Part shown: positions 1-9,257 of the stretch, one piece after another
Layout: the number at the start of each line of letters is the position of its first letter
Position numbering within the stretch: the stretch's first letter is position 1
Origin: Paraburkholderia lycopersici
GTDB taxonomy: Bacteria > Pseudomonadota > Gammaproteobacteria > Burkholderiales > Burkholderiaceae
NCBI RefSeq assembly: GCF_900096975.1
Contig: NZ_FMYQ01000003.1
Location: forward strand, 62,001 to 126,000
Length of the DNA: 64,000 bases
Reading direction: 5' to 3'
Made by a program: the position numbers and the translations under genes
Notes under the pieces: model-generated
Seen by the model: only the letters and a program-made list of their open reading frames with translations
What the model was told of the DNA's origin: nothing
The model's database searches: none

Positions 1-408
1 CGCGCGGCGCAGCGCCTCGGTTTCGGCGCTGTCGGCGTGATCGGGCTCGAGCGGCATCACCTCGCACGAAAACTGCGTTTCCTGCTCTTCGATCGAGAGC
101 GTTTTCGCGCGCTGCAGGCCCTCGACGAGCACCTTCACGGTGCCGTCGGGCAGCTTGAGCATCTGCAGGATGTTGGCGACACACCCTACTTCATACATGT
201 CTTTTTCGGTCGGCTCATCCTTCGCGGCGGTCTTCTGGGCGACGAGCATGATGTGCTTGCCGCCTTCCATTGCCGCTTCGAGGGCCTTGATCGATTTCGG
301 TCGGCCCACGAAAAGGGGAATCACCATATGCGGGAAAACTACGACGTCTCGCAGCGGCAGCAGCGGGAGCGTGGTGCGTTCCGGCGGGAGGAGTTGGGTT
401 CCTGACAT
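1..408 (-). CDS. lon: ATP-dependent protease Lon (5' part only)
   Basis: Only the first 136 codons lie in the window; the gene runs off the left edge. The start is the ATG at 408, reading MSGTQLLPPERTTLPLLPLR, and the other nearby ATG at 413 is out of frame. The visible part is the N-terminal LON substrate-binding domain (DVVVFPHMVIPLFVGR, then AMEGGKHIMLVAQK). The AAA+ and Ser-Lys protease domains are outside. In the family, Lon is a soluble hexameric protease that degrades misfolded and regulatory proteins. It lies downstream of clpX on the same strand but behind an intrinsic terminator, so it probably has its own promoter. Confidence 0.95.
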   Translation of the reverse strand, partial: MSGTQLLPPERTTLPLLPLRDVVVFPHMVIPLFVGRPKSIKALEAAMEGGKHIMLVAQKTAAKDEPTEKDMYEVGCVANILQMLKLPDGTVKVLVEGLQRAKTLSIEEQETQFSCEVMPLEPDHADSAETEALRRA

Positions 409-534
409 TTCATTTCCCCATGAGTGGAATCAATTGTTCGGTAATTGAGGCCTGAGATACCGATTGCAAGCCTCGCGCGTGTGGGAAAAGTTCAGTGACT
501 CCAAAATAGTGCGCCATCGACCACAAGATAAACG

Positions 535-577
535 AAAAAGCCGTTCATCCCATTGTATGAACGGCCTTTTTCCGGAA
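535..577 (-). terminator. Intrinsic terminator between clpX and lon
   Basis: Inverted repeat ccgttcat/atgaacgg with an 8-base loop, flanked by A and T runs on both sides, so it could work in both directions. On the minus strand it lies just after the clpX stop codon and before lon. Confidence 0.85.
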
Positions 578-598
578 CTCTTTAGCCGATCACCACCA

Positions 599-1870
599 TC
601 AGTTCGACCCTGCTACCTTCGGCGCGTCTTCGTAGATCAACAGCGGCTTGCCGTCGCCGTCGATCACGTTGTCGTCGATGATGACCTTGCTCACGCCCTT
701 CATGGCCGGCAACTCATACATCACGTCGAGCAATGCCTGTTCCAGGATCGAGCGCAAACCGCGGGCCCCGGTCTTGCGGCGGATCGCCTTGCGGGCGACG
801 GCCTGCAACGCGGCCGGGCGGATTTCCAGCTCCACGCGCTCCATGTTGAAGAGCTTGTGATACTGTTTGACGAGCGCGTTCTTCGGCTCGACCAGAATCT
901 TCATGAGCGCAGCTTCGTCGAGCTTGCCGAGCGTGGCGACCACGGGCAGACGGCCGATCAGTTCCGGAATCAGACCGAACTTGATCAGATCCTCCGGCTC
1001 CGTCTCGCGCAGCACTTCGCCCGCGTCGCGCTCCTGCTTGCTCTTCACGCTCGCACCGAAGCCGATGCCGGTCTTCTCGGTACGGTCGGTGATGACCTTT
1101 TCCAGGCCGTCGAACGCGCCGCCGCAGATGAACAGGATATTGGTCGTATCGACCTGGATGAAATCCTGGTTCGGGTGCTTGCGGCCGCCCTGCGGCGGGA
1201 CCGAGGCCATCGTGCCCTCAATAAGCTTGAGCAGTGCCTGCTGCACACCCTCGCCCGACACGTCGCGCGTGATCGACGGGTTGTCCGACTTGCGGCTGAT
1301 CTTGTCGATTTCGTCGATATAGACGATGCCGCGCTGAGCTTTGTCGACTTCGTAATTGCAGTTCTGCAGCAGCTTCTGGATGATGTTCTCGACGTCTTCG
1401 CCCACGTAGCCGGCTTCGGTCAGCGTGGTGGCATCGGCGATCACGAACGGCACGTTCAGAAGACGCGCGAGCGTCTGCGCGAGCAGCGTTTTGCCCGAGC
1501 CCGTGGGCCCGATCAGGAGGATGTTGCTCTTCGAGAGTTCGACGTCGTCCTTCTTGTCGAGATGCTTCAGACGCTTGTAGTGGTTGTACACCGCCACCGC
1601 GAGGATTTTCTTCGCGCGCTCTTGCCCGATCACGTACTGGTCGAGAATGTCGCGGATCTCCTGCGGGCTCGGCAGGTCCGAGCGCGACAGCGCCGCGTCG
1701 ACACCCGCGCCTGCGGCCTCGTCACGAATGATCTCGTTGCACAGATCGATACATTCATCGCAAATGAATACCGACGGGCCCGCAATCAGTTTCTTTACCT
1801 CATGCTGGCTTTTGCCGCAAAACGAGCAATACAACAGCTTTTCGCTGTTAGAACCTTTCTTGTCCGCCAT
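599..1870 (-). CDS. clpX: ClpXP protease ATP-binding subunit ClpX
   Basis: A 423-residue AAA+ unfoldase that recognises tagged or misfolded substrates, unfolds them and feeds them into ClpP. The N-terminal zinc-binding domain has the four cysteines C15, C18, C37 and C40. The Walker A motif GPTGSGKT is at residues 121-128, the pore loop GYVGEDV follows, and the Walker B segment is VYIDEIDK. The IGF-type ClpP-docking loop appears as TGIGFGA. Length is normal for the family. The ATG start at 1870 is 240 bases downstream of clpP on the same strand, so co-transcription with clpP is likely. A terminator follows the gene. Confidence 0.98.
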   Translation of the reverse strand: MADKKGSNSEKLLYCSFCGKSQHEVKKLIAGPSVFICDECIDLCNEIIRDEAAGAGVDAALSRSDLPSPQEIRDILDQYVIGQERAKKILAVAVYNHYKRLKHLDKKDDVELSKSNILLIGPTGSGKTLLAQTLARLLNVPFVIADATTLTEAGYVGEDVENIIQKLLQNCNYEVDKAQRGIVYIDEIDKISRKSDNPSITRDVSGEGVQQALLKLIEGTMASVPPQGGRKHPNQDFIQVDTTNILFICGGAFDGLEKVITDRTEKTGIGFGASVKSKQERDAGEVLRETEPEDLIKFGLIPELIGRLPVVATLGKLDEAALMKILVEPKNALVKQYHKLFNMERVELEIRPAALQAVARKAIRRKTGARGLRSILEQALLDVMYELPAMKGVSKVIIDDNVIDGDGKPLLIYEDAPKVAGSN

Positions 1871-2110
1871 GGATAGATGAGCCTCCGGACACTCTGTTAC
1901 ATGATACGCCGTTTCCCCCGGCGAGGCCGGGGGGTGCGTGAACCGCTTGCTGTGACGGCGTTGGGGCCGCAGGCCGCGAAGCGCGTATGCCGATTATTTC
2001 ACAAGGTCTGCGCGGCGCCGACTATCCCCTTTTGTACGGGGGCCGGGTTGCGCGTATGGGCCGCTCCGGTTCTTTTCGGGGTCGGACGCGCAACGGTCGC
2101 TCGCGCGGAA

Positions 2111-2764
2111 TTACGGACGCTTGTGCAGCACCTGGTCGACGAGACCGTACGCCTGGGCGTCGTCGCCCGACATGAAGTTGTCGCGATCGGTGTCGCGCGC
2201 AATGCGCTCGACCGGCTGACCGGTATGGTGCGCGAGCAACTGGTTCAGGCGCTCCTTCAGGTACAGGATTTCGCGCGCCTGGATTTCGATATCCGACGCC
2301 TGGCCCCGAGCGCCACCGAGCGGCTGGTGAATCATCACGCGCGAATTCGGCAGCGCGAAACGCTTGCCCTTGGCCCCCGACGCCAGCAGGAACGCGCCCA
2401 TGCTGGCCGCGAGCCCCATGCAAAGGGTCGAAACGTCCGGCTTGATGAACTGCATCGTGTCGTAAATCGCCATGCCGGCCGACACCGAACCGCCCGGGCT
2501 GTTGATGTACAGGCTGATGTCCTTGTCCGGGTTTTCGCTTTCGAGGAACAGCAGCTGGGCGACCACGAGGTTCGCCGTCTGGTCGTTCACTTCGCCCACC
2601 AGGAACACCACGCGCTCCTTGAGGAGCCGCGAATAGATATCGTAGGAGCGTTCGCCGCGGCCGCTCGTTTCGACGACGATCGGCACGAGCCCGAGCGCCT
2701 GCGGGTCGAGGTCCCGCGATGCGTGGGAGGTCAACGTATCCAGCGATTGAGCGCGAATGGTCAT
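2111..2764 (-). CDS. clpP: ClpP protease proteolytic subunit
   Basis: A 217-residue serine protease forming the tetradecameric chamber of ClpXP and ClpAP. The catalytic triad is visible: Ser121 in [10 protein letters not shown], His146 in MIHQPLGG, and Asp195 in DTDRDNFMS. The oxyanion-hole segment INSPGGSV is present. I chose the ATG at 2764 because AAGGA lies 8 bases upstream. The ATG at 2773 and longer in-frame extensions have no ribosome binding site, and residues before MTIRAQ do not look conserved. It lies between tig and clpX, the usual tig-clpP-clpX order. Confidence 0.97.
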   Translation of the reverse strand: MTIRAQSLDTLTSHASRDLDPQALGLVPIVVETSGRGERSYDIYSRLLKERVVFLVGEVNDQTANLVVAQLLFLESENPDKDISLYINSPGGSVSAGMAIYDTMQFIKPDVSTLCMGLAASMGAFLLASGAKGKRFALPNSRVMIHQPLGGARGQASDIEIQAREILYLKERLNQLLAHHTGQPVERIARDTDRDNFMSGDDAQAYGLVDQVLHKRP

Positions 2765-2865
2765 GCGGTGCATCCTTGTCTGGAAAAGTTCTTCTGATAA
2801 ACCCGTATGGAGACGGACCCCGGTCAAATCAACCACACGAACAACATGGCTAAAACCTGCGGATA

Positions 2866-2913
2866 CAAAAACGGCGTGCTGGCCGTCGGTCGCTCCGACA
2901 GCCGGCACGCCGT
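2866..2913 (-). terminator. Intrinsic terminator after tig
   Basis: Near-perfect 13-bp inverted repeat (2871-2883 with 2901-2913, acggcgtgctggc/gccggcacgccgt). On the minus strand it is followed by a T-run, TTTTTG. It lies 12 bases past the tig stop codon, so it should reduce read-through from tig into clpP. Confidence 0.85.
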
Positions 2914-2924
2914 AGCGGGCAGAT

Positions 2925-4271
2925 TTAAGCCTGCGCCGTCGCGCTTGCCAGTTCTTCGAAGCTAACTTGCTTGTCCGTCACCTTGGCCTTGCCGATGACG
3001 AAGTCCACGACGTTAGATTCGACGACGTAGGCTTCCATTTCGGCCAGACGCTGCTGGTTGGAATAATACCAGCGCACGACCTCCTTCGGGTCCTCGTAGC
3101 TTTTCGCGAATTCGTCGACTTCGGCACGGATCTGCTCCGGCTTCGCCTCGAGGCCGTTGGCCTTCACGAGCTCGGCCAGCACGAGGCCGAGCTTCACACG
3201 GCGCTCGGCTTGCTCCTTGAACATTTCGGCCGGAATCGGCGCGTCCTTGGCGTTCGGCACGCCGCGCTGCGCGAGGTCCGCGCGCGCCATTTCGACGAGA
3301 CGTTGCTGGTCCTGCTCGACGAGTGCGTTCGGCACGTCGAGTTCGGCGATCTTCAGCAGCGCGTCCATGACCTGGTTCTTGACGATGGCCTGCGTGCGGC
3401 GCTTCGCCTCGCGCTCGAGGTTTTCCTTGATTTCCGCGCGCATTTTCACGAGATCGCCGTCGGCGATGCCGAGCGACTTCGCGAACTCCGCGTCGATTTC
3501 CGGCAGGTGCGGCCATTCGATCTGCTGCATCGTGATCGTGAACTTCGCCGTCTTGCCCGCGACGTCCTTGCCGTGATAGTCCTCCGGGAACGCGAGGTCG
3601 AATTCGCGCGATTCGCCCTTCTTCAGGCCGATCGCGGCCTTTTCGAATTCGGGCAGCATGCGGCCTTCGCCCAGCACGAACGCGAAGCCTTCCGCGCTGC
3701 CGCCCGGGAATGCGACGTCGTCGATCTTGCCGACGAAATCGACCGTCACGCGGTCGCCTTCCTTCGCTGCGGTGTCGGCGCCGCCGTCACCGTGCTCGCC
3801 CGCTTCGCCGCGTGCGTGAAAGTGCACGCGCTGCTTGCGCAGGATATCGAGCGTGCGGTCGATTTCGGCTTCGGTGATGGTGGTCGTCGTGCGCTCGATT
3901 TCGGCCGTTGCGACGTCGCCCAGCGTCACTTCCGGGTAGACCTCGAAGGTCGCGTCGAACGCGTAGTCGCCTTCGGCGGCTTCGACCTTCGGGGCGAAGC
4001 TCGGCTGGCCGGCGACGCGCAGGTTCTCGGCGCGGCTGATGTCGAAGAATTCCTTGCCGACCTTGTCGCTCAGGACTTCGGCTTCGACCTGGCCCGAATA
4101 CTGCTGCGTGACCATCTTGAGCGGCACCTTGCCCGGGCGGAAACCCGGCATGCGCACGTTCTTGGCGAGTTTACGGATGCGCGACTCGACTTCTTTCTGC
4201 ACGGCATCCTTCGGCAGGGAAATCGTCACGCGGCGTTCGAGCTTGCCGAGGTTTTCAACAACGTTAGCCAT
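2925..4271 (-). CDS. tig: Trigger factor, ribosome-associated chaperone
   Basis: A 448-residue chaperone that binds the ribosome exit tunnel and shields nascent chains; it also has a peptidyl-prolyl isomerase domain. The N-terminal ribosome-docking signature reads GFRPGKVP. The FKBP-type domain begins near [13 protein letters not shown] and includes the conserved [11 protein letters not shown] stretch. A long helical C-terminal domain follows. The start is the ATG at 4271 ([14 protein letters not shown]) with AGGA about 11 bases upstream. The frame stays open further upstream, but that part is uncharacteristic and overlaps the probable leader. It is first in the tig-clpP-clpX group. Confidence 0.97.
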   Translation of the reverse strand: MANVVENLGKLERRVTISLPKDAVQKEVESRIRKLAKNVRMPGFRPGKVPLKMVTQQYSGQVEAEVLSDKVGKEFFDISRAENLRVAGQPSFAPKVEAAEGDYAFDATFEVYPEVTLGDVATAEIERTTTTITEAEIDRTLDILRKQRVHFHARGEAGEHGDGGADTAAKEGDRVTVDFVGKIDDVAFPGGSAEGFAFVLGEGRMLPEFEKAAIGLKKGESREFDLAFPEDYHGKDVAGKTAKFTITMQQIEWPHLPEIDAEFAKSLGIADGDLVKMRAEIKENLEREAKRRTQAIVKNQVMDALLKIAELDVPNALVEQDQQRLVEMARADLAQRGVPNAKDAPIPAEMFKEQAERRVKLGLVLAELVKANGLEAKPEQIRAEVDEFAKSYEDPKEVVRWYYSNQQRLAEMEAYVVESNVVDFVIGKAKVTDKQVSFEELASATAQA

Positions 4272-4670
4272 GGCTTCAATCGTCCTAAAATTGTTCGAGC
4301 GAATCAGTAATCTGTAGTCTTTGCGTGCCGCAGCCCGTTGGGGCAGCCCGATGAGCGTTCCGCCAGCGGCTTGCCGCTGGGTCAGCCCGCGCTGGCAATC
4401 CTCTGCCGGTGCCTCGGTGCGCCGCTCCACAGCGCCAAAACGGGCGGATTGCGGCGCGGTCCCGTCAAAAGAGCCAAGTATTTTAGCAAACTATTTCGCG
4501 GACCCAGTGGAATTGCCTTTCGGATGCAATGGTGGTGTGCGATACGCCCCGATGCGCGCTATCGCAACACCGGTATCCAGCGCGTGCGGGGAGGCTGTTA
4601 AGCTTACCCTCGCGCCGGACGCCCCGCCGGCCGCAGCCGCTCCGACCACAATTCTTCCAGCAGAGACACC
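4272..4670. other. Gene-free gap with the tig promoter and leader
   Basis: About 400 bases between the divergent tig (minus) and glycerate kinase (plus) genes; I see no coding signal. It holds a candidate extended -10 element for tig (4480-4488) and a perfect 8-bp inverted repeat, ccagcggc/gccgctgg, at 4363-4380. That repeat would form a hairpin in a tig leader of about 200 nt. No clear promoter for the plus-strand gene was found. Confidence 0.5.
4480..4488 (-). promoter_or_regulatory. Candidate extended -10 element for tig
   Basis: On the minus strand the sequence reads TGCTAAAAT, a TGn extended -10 followed by TAAAAT. It is about 210 bases upstream of the tig start. No convincing -35 box is present at the usual distance. 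Confidence 0.4.
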
Positions 4671-5828
4671 ATGCCGAATTCGTCGACTGACGCTCCCGTT
4701 ATCGTCATTGCTCCCGATTCTTTCAAAGGCTCGCTCAGCGCGGACGGGGTCGCCTCCGCGATCGCAGAGGGCATCCGCCGCGTGCGCGCCGACGCCGACA
4801 TCCGCATCCGCCCCATGGCCGACGGCGGCGAAGGCACGCTGGACGCGATGCTGTCGACGGGCGGCGAACGCCGCGTCATTACCGTGGAAGGCGCGGCCGG
4901 CCCGAGGCGCGACGCCGCGATCGGCCTGCTCCACGACGGCAGCGCGATCGTCGAGACCGCCGAGATCGTCGGCATCACCGACCCGGTGGGCATGGGCGTG
5001 CCGGTCGCCGCGCGTAGCACGCGCGGGATGGGCGAAGCGATCCGCGCGCTGCTCGACGAAGGCGTGCGGCGCTTTTATGTGGCGCTCGGCGGCAGCAGCA
5101 CCAACGACGCGGGAGCGGGCCTGCTCGCCGGCCTTGGCCTGCAGCTCTCCGACGCCGCCGGCAACGCGATCGAGCCCACGCCGCAAGCCCTCGCGCAGGT
5201 GGCGCGCGTGGACGTTTCGGGCCTCGACGCGCGGCTTCGCGAGGCATCGTTCGTCGCCATGTCGGACGTCGACAATCCGCTCACCGGCGATCACGGCGCC
5301 ACCGCCGTGTTCGGCCCGCAAAAGGGTGTGACACCCGACCAGGTCGCGCCGATCGACGCCGCGCTCGGCCGTTTCGCGGATCTGCTCGAAGCCGCCCTCG
5401 GCCGCCGCGTGCGCGACGAGGCGGGCGCGGGCGCGGCCGGTGGCCTGGGTTTCGCGCTGCGCCTGCTCGGCGCGAGCTTCGAGCCCGGCGCCGAAGTAGT
5501 TGCGCGCACCATCGGTCTGGACGAAGCCCTCGAAAACGCGGACTGGCTCATCACCGGCGAAGGCCGCTCGGACGTGCAGACGCTGCACGGCAAGGCCCCG
5601 TTCGTCGCCTGCCGCCACGCCGCGGCTGCGGGCGTGCCGGCCACGCTGCTCTCGGGCGCCGTGGACGCGGCCGCGCTGCCTCGCCTCGCCGCGCACTTCA
5701 GCGGCTGCTTTTCTCCCGCGCCGGGACCCATCACGCTCGATACGGCGATCCGCGACGCCGCGCACCTGCTCGCCAACGAAGCCGAGCAGCTCGCGCGCCT
5801 CAAGTACGCTGCGCGTACACACAACTGA
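4671..5828 (+). CDS. Glycerate kinase (GlxK/GarK family)
   Basis: A 385-residue type-I glycerate kinase that phosphorylates D-glycerate, probably to 2-phosphoglycerate as in GlxK/GarK, linking glyoxylate and glycerate metabolism to glycolysis. Family features are visible: the N-terminal IVIAPDSFKGSLSA, the substrate-binding PMADGGEGT, ALGGSSTNDAGAG, MSDVDNPLTG with GATAVFGPQKG, and the C-terminal TGEGRSDVQTLHGKAP. Length is normal. Start is the ATG at 4671 after CAGAGACACC. It stands alone and diverges from tig, and no other glyoxylate or glycerate genes adjoin it. A role in photorespiratory-type or glyoxylate salvage is inferred from the family only. Confidence 0.93.
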   Translation: MPNSSTDAPVIVIAPDSFKGSLSADGVASAIAEGIRRVRADADIRIRPMADGGEGTLDAMLSTGGERRVITVEGAAGPRRDAAIGLLHDGSAIVETAEIVGITDPVGMGVPVAARSTRGMGEAIRALLDEGVRRFYVALGGSSTNDAGAGLLAGLGLQLSDAAGNAIEPTPQALAQVARVDVSGLDARLREASFVAMSDVDNPLTGDHGATAVFGPQKGVTPDQVAPIDAALGRFADLLEAALGRRVRDEAGAGAAGGLGFALRLLGASFEPGAEVVARTIGLDEALENADWLITGEGRSDVQTLHGKAPFVACRHAAAAGVPATLLSGAVDAAALPRLAAHFSGCFSPAPGPITLDTAIRDAAHLLANEAEQLARLKYAARTHN

Positions 5829-6064
5829 GCCGTCCACTGCACGCCGGGCGCGCACGGCCCCGGCCTCGCCGGCTGCTTCTGCGCGAGCCGATCCGCAGGC
5901 TGACCGCGCGGCCCATTCCGCAGTAAGCGATTAATAGATTCGTGCGCTCCCGCCGGGCGCTCGGCACGAGGGTTCGGACGCGTTGACCGGCGCGCCAGAT
6001 GGGACAACAATCATAAAAGCGCGACCGGATCGCGCCCTTCCCAAGCGACCAGACCAGGACTCCC

Positions 6065-6511
6065 ATGAAGGCAAGCAAAGCCGGACTCGAACAATTCCTC
6101 ACCTATCGGCTGCATGTCCTGAACAAGCTTTCCGAGCGCGGTGCGAGCGAACGCTATCAGGCGAAGCTCGGCATCACGCTGCCGGAAGCTCGGCTCATTG
6201 CAGCTGTGGGTGCGTTCGGTCCGTTTTCGGTGATGGAGCTTGCGCGCCACGCGAACCTCGACAAAAGCCAGGCAAGCCGTGCAGCCGAGGCGCTGATACG
6301 CCGCGGCCTCATGCAGCGCGCCGCGAGCGAAGAAGACGGACGCCTCGTGCTCGTTTCGCTCACAACCGGCGGGCGCGAACTCTATCGCAAGGTCATGCCC
6401 GTCGCGCGCAAGTGGAATGTCGACCTCTTCGCAAGCCTCGACGACAAGGAACGCGACACGCTTGCGCGCGCACTCGACAAAGTCATCAACGCGATGCAGG
6501 CCGAGCAGTAG
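6065..6511 (+). CDS. MarR-family transcriptional regulator
   Basis: A 148-residue winged-helix protein of typical MarR length. The DNA-binding region runs over about residues 40-100: LPEARLIAAVGAFGPFSV, ELARHANLDKSQASRAAEAL as recognition helix region, then the wing SEEDGRLVLVSLT. The outer helices would form the dimer interface. Members usually bind palindromes near their own gene and respond to small phenolics or oxidants. The nearby genes (glycerate kinase, a tRNA gene) do not indicate a target. A bidirectional terminator lies about 115 bases downstream. Confidence 0.9.
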   Translation: MKASKAGLEQFLTYRLHVLNKLSERGASERYQAKLGITLPEARLIAAVGAFGPFSVMELARHANLDKSQASRAAEALIRRGLMQRAASEEDGRLVLVSLTTGGRELYRKVMPVARKWNVDLFASLDDKERDTLARALDKVINAMQAEQ

Positions 6512-6625
6512 AGCCGCCGATGCAAACAGGGGCAATAACCTAAACAGATGGCGATCGCGTAACCGGCCGCCATCGTTCTTTTGCACGGCTGAGTTTCACC
6601 GCGCCCGCATCGCGCCGTTCAAAAC

Positions 6626-6662
6626 AAAAAGGCCATGCCCCCTCCGGGACATGGCCTTTTTT
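6626..6662 (-). terminator. Bidirectional terminator between MarR gene and tRNA-Leu
   Basis: Stem aaaggccatg..ccc/ggg..catggccttt with A-run on the left and T-run on the right. It directly follows the tRNA-Leu 3' end on the minus strand and also faces the MarR gene. Confidence 0.85.
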
Positions 6663-6663
6663 A

Positions 6664-6750
6664 TGGTGCGTGAGGCCGGACTCGAACCGGCACACCCTTG
6701 CGGGCGTCAGGACCTAAACCTGGTGCGTCTACCAATTTCGCCACTCACGC
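6664..6750 (-). tRNA. tRNA-Leu (anticodon UAG)
   Basis: The 87-base sequence including an encoded CCA (6664-6666 on the plus strand is its complement). The acceptor stem is GCGTGAG/CTCACGC, the anticodon loop is TTTAGGT with anticodon TAG, and the T arm is GCCGGTTCGAGTCCGGC. A long variable arm, TGACGCCCGCAAGGGTG, is typical of class II leucine tRNAs. It reads CUA codons and, by wobble, other CUN codons. A strong terminator follows immediately. Confidence 0.97.
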
Positions 6751-7131
6751 GAATTCTTGCGCTTGCTCCGTGCGCCCGGCAGGACCGCTGCGAATAACGC
6801 TTGCGATACAACCCTCCGCGACTGCCGACTGATCGAGTCCTCGTGAGACGCCGGGCGGCGTATCTCGCCTTGCCCGCAATCCGGCTCGCTTTCTGGCCGC
6901 GCCAGCCGGCTGCGATGCTTTGAAGTCGGGCCGGCCGCACGCGCTCGAAAGCGCAAGATTCTAACCGATTGACCGGCGCTTGTCTGCACCCGCAAAACGG
7001 TGCGCGGCAGCGCACCGGCCCGCCCGGCGCAGCCGGTCGAAAGTCGCCCGAATGCTAGAATCGCGGATCTGCCGTCGCGGCGGGCTCCGGCTCGCCGTGC
7101 GAGCTGCATCGCCCCACACCCTCCGAGCGCC
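6751..7131. other. Gene-free gap upstream of tRNA-Leu
   Basis: About 380 bases between tRNA-Leu (minus) and the squalene-synthase-like gene (plus), with no coding signal. Candidate -10 elements face both ways. On the minus strand, TAGAAT at 6958-6963 has CAGACA 17 bases upstream, though it is about 200 bases from the tRNA. On the plus strand, the extended form TGCTAGAAT is at 7053-7061, about 70 bases before the next gene. Neither is certain. Confidence 0.35.
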
Positions 7132-7974
7132 GTGAACTTCGACGACTACTGCCTGCAAAAGGCGGCCCCCCCCGGTTCGAGCAACTACTATGCACTGCGT
7201 CAGGCTCGCGCCGCGCGCCAGCCGCTTCTCACCGCCCTCTTCGCGCTGCGTCGCGAACTCGAGGAAACCGCGAAAGAGACAAGCGATCCCACGGTCGGCC
7301 GCACGAAGCTCGCCTGGTGGCAAAAGGAACTGGCGGCGCTCACCGCGGGCAATCCCGCGCATCCGGTCACGCAGGCGATCGCGCAGCATGTCGACGATGT
7401 GAGCGCCGTCTATCCTGGCTTGCAGGCGCTGCTCGCCGGCTTCGAGATGGACTTCGAGCAAGCGCGCTATCTCGACCTGCCGAACCTGCGCCGCTATATG
7501 AACGGCGTGGGCGGAACGTTCGCCTCGCTCGTCGCGCAACTGAGCGCGCGCACGGACGAAGACCGCCGCTCCGCCGCCCGCTGGGCCGAGCCGCTTGGCA
7601 ATGCGCTGATGCTCGCGCAGTTCGTGCCGGAGATCGGCAACGATGCGCGCCATGGACGCATCTACGTGCCTATCGATGAGCTGCAACGCTACAACGTGAC
7701 CGCCGCCGATCTCATCAACCGGCGTTACAGCGCCGAGTTCACGGAGCTGATGCGGTTCCAGACCTCGCGCGCGCGCGAGTCGGTGCATGCGGCGCTCGAC
7801 GCGATTCCGGCCGCCGTGCGGCGCGAGCAGCGCACCTTGCGTGCGCTCGCGGCGCTCGAGCTCGCACTGCTCGACGAAGTCGAGCGCGAGGGTTATCAAG
7901 TCCTGCATCAGCAGATCGTGCTCACGCCGGTCCGCAAACTCTGGATCGCGTGGCGCGCCGCGCGGCGTGCCTGA
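7132..7974 (+). CDS. Squalene/phytoene synthase-family protein, motifs degenerate
   Basis: A 280-residue protein with the all-alpha trans-isoprenyl synthase fold. Family landmarks are SSNYYALR near the start, TKLAWWQKEL, and GNALMLAQF...GRIYVPIDEL. In working squalene or phytoene synthases, two aspartate-rich motifs bind Mg-diphosphate. Here the first position reads ALRRELEETAKE and the second LAQFVPEIGND, so most of the metal-binding aspartates are gone. It may be a non-catalytic relative, as in the mitochondrial complex I assembly factor NDUFAF6, but that comparison is inference. I chose the GTG at 7132 (NFDDYC follows) because the in-frame extension upstream is not family-like. No hopanoid or carotenoid genes adjoin it. 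Confidence 0.8.
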   Translation: MNFDDYCLQKAAPPGSSNYYALRQARAARQPLLTALFALRRELEETAKETSDPTVGRTKLAWWQKELAALTAGNPAHPVTQAIAQHVDDVSAVYPGLQALLAGFEMDFEQARYLDLPNLRRYMNGVGGTFASLVAQLSARTDEDRRSAARWAEPLGNALMLAQFVPEIGNDARHGRIYVPIDELQRYNVTAADLINRRYSAEFTELMRFQTSRARESVHAALDAIPAAVRREQRTLRALAALELALLDEVEREGYQVLHQQIVLTPVRKLWIAWRAARRA

Positions 7975-7991
7975 CCCGGCCCGCTCCCGGG

Positions 7992-9257
7992 TTACGCCCG
8001 CAGCAACGGCAACGGCTCGAAGCGCTGCTGCAGCACCGCCCGCGCGTCGAGCCCCCACCATGGCCCAAGCACCGTTGCGTAAATCCGCCGGAAGTCGACG
8101 CTCACGGGCAAGTCGCCGTTGCCGTCGAGCCGCGCGAGTTGCGGCGCCTGTCCATAGAGCCCGCCCGCCACCCCGCCGCCCGCGACGAAATGCGCCGACG
8201 CCGCCCCGTGATCGGTGCCGCGGCTCGGATTCTCGCGCACGCGCCGCCCGAACTCCGCGTACGTCACGATGAGCGTGCGATTCCAGCGCCCCAGTTCGAC
8301 GAGCGCGGCGCGCAACGCCACCATCCCGGCCGCAAACTGATGCAGCAAATCGGCGTGACGCTGCGGTTGGTTCTCGTGCGTATCGAACCCGTTCAGCGTC
8401 AGACGAATGGCCGCGACGCCGCCGCGCCCAAGCGCCGGCACGCCCTTCGGCGTGCCGGCCGAGGCGAGCGCCTGCATGGCTGTTTTGATCGAGGCCCCGA
8501 ACGCGCCAGGCGCAAACGAGGTCTTCAAGGCGCCGGCGCGCGGCCGCAAGGCGTTTGCCGCACACCCGTTGCCGCTCTCGACGTCGACGACACCCGCAAG
8601 CGCCAGGTTGCGTTCCCTGAGCAAGACGGACGCGCCGAACGGCGAGTCGCTCGCGAACGGCGCGGGATTCGCAAGCGCAATGGTGCACGCCCCGTTCGCG
8701 AGCGGCCCCATCTCGGCGCTGCCGAGCACGAGCGCGTCGGCGGCGAAACCGCGTGGCACCGGCTGGCTCGCGAACGCGCGCGTAAGCCAGCCTTCGCGCA
8801 GATATTGATCGGAGCGCGATGCCGTGTCCCAGATTTCGATCGAGCGAAAGTGCGAGCGATTCGGCTGCGCGTAGCCCACGCCCTGCACGATCGCGAGTTC
8901 GCGTGCGCGCCACATCGACATGAGCGGCGCAAGCGAAGGATGCAGCGCAGTGCGCTCGTCGAGTTGCACTGCGCGAGCGCGCGGCACGGCAATGTTCGGC
9001 CGATAGCGGTTGTACAGCGGATCGGCAAAAGGCACGACCGTATTGAGGCTGTCGTTGCCGCCTTTGAGCTCGACGAGAATCAGCAGGTTCTCGTAGCCGG
9101 GCGCCGTATCGTGCGTATCGTGACCCACGAGCTGACCCGTGAATTGACCCACGAGCGCCGTGCCTTGCGCGCGAGCCGAGCCGGGCAACGATAGCGCCGC
9201 CCCCGCCATCGCAGCGGCAGCCGTGGCGCCGGCCGCAAGAAAGTCGCGTCGCTTCAT
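7992..9257 (-). CDS. Tat-exported DUF1501 family protein
   Basis: A 421-residue protein with a twin-arginine signal: MKRRDFLAAG, then a hydrophobic stretch ending near PGSARAQG, so it is probably exported folded. The mature part matches the DUF1501 family (related to the sulfatase/alkaline-phosphatase fold). It has LLILVELKGGNDSLNTVVP near the start, HPSLAPLM, GVGYAQPNRSHFRS, then NGFDTHENQPQRHADL and TYAEFGRRVREN..GTDHGAA further on. The biochemical function of the family is not established. DUF1501 genes usually sit next to a DUF1800 gene, which is absent here. The gene ends 18 bases from the convergent squalene-synthase-like gene. Confidence 0.88.
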   Translation of the reverse strand: MKRRDFLAAGATAAAAMAGAALSLPGSARAQGTALVGQFTGQLVGHDTHDTAPGYENLLILVELKGGNDSLNTVVPFADPLYNRYRPNIAVPRARAVQLDERTALHPSLAPLMSMWRARELAIVQGVGYAQPNRSHFRSIEIWDTASRSDQYLREGWLTRAFASQPVPRGFAADALVLGSAEMGPLANGACTIALANPAPFASDSPFGASVLLRERNLALAGVVDVESGNGCAANALRPRAGALKTSFAPGAFGASIKTAMQALASAGTPKGVPALGRGGVAAIRLTLNGFDTHENQPQRHADLLHQFAAGMVALRAALVELGRWNRTLIVTYAEFGRRVRENPSRGTDHGAASAHFVAGGGVAGGLYGQAPQLARLDGNGDLPVSVDFRRIYATVLGPWWGLDARAVLQQRFEPLPLLRA

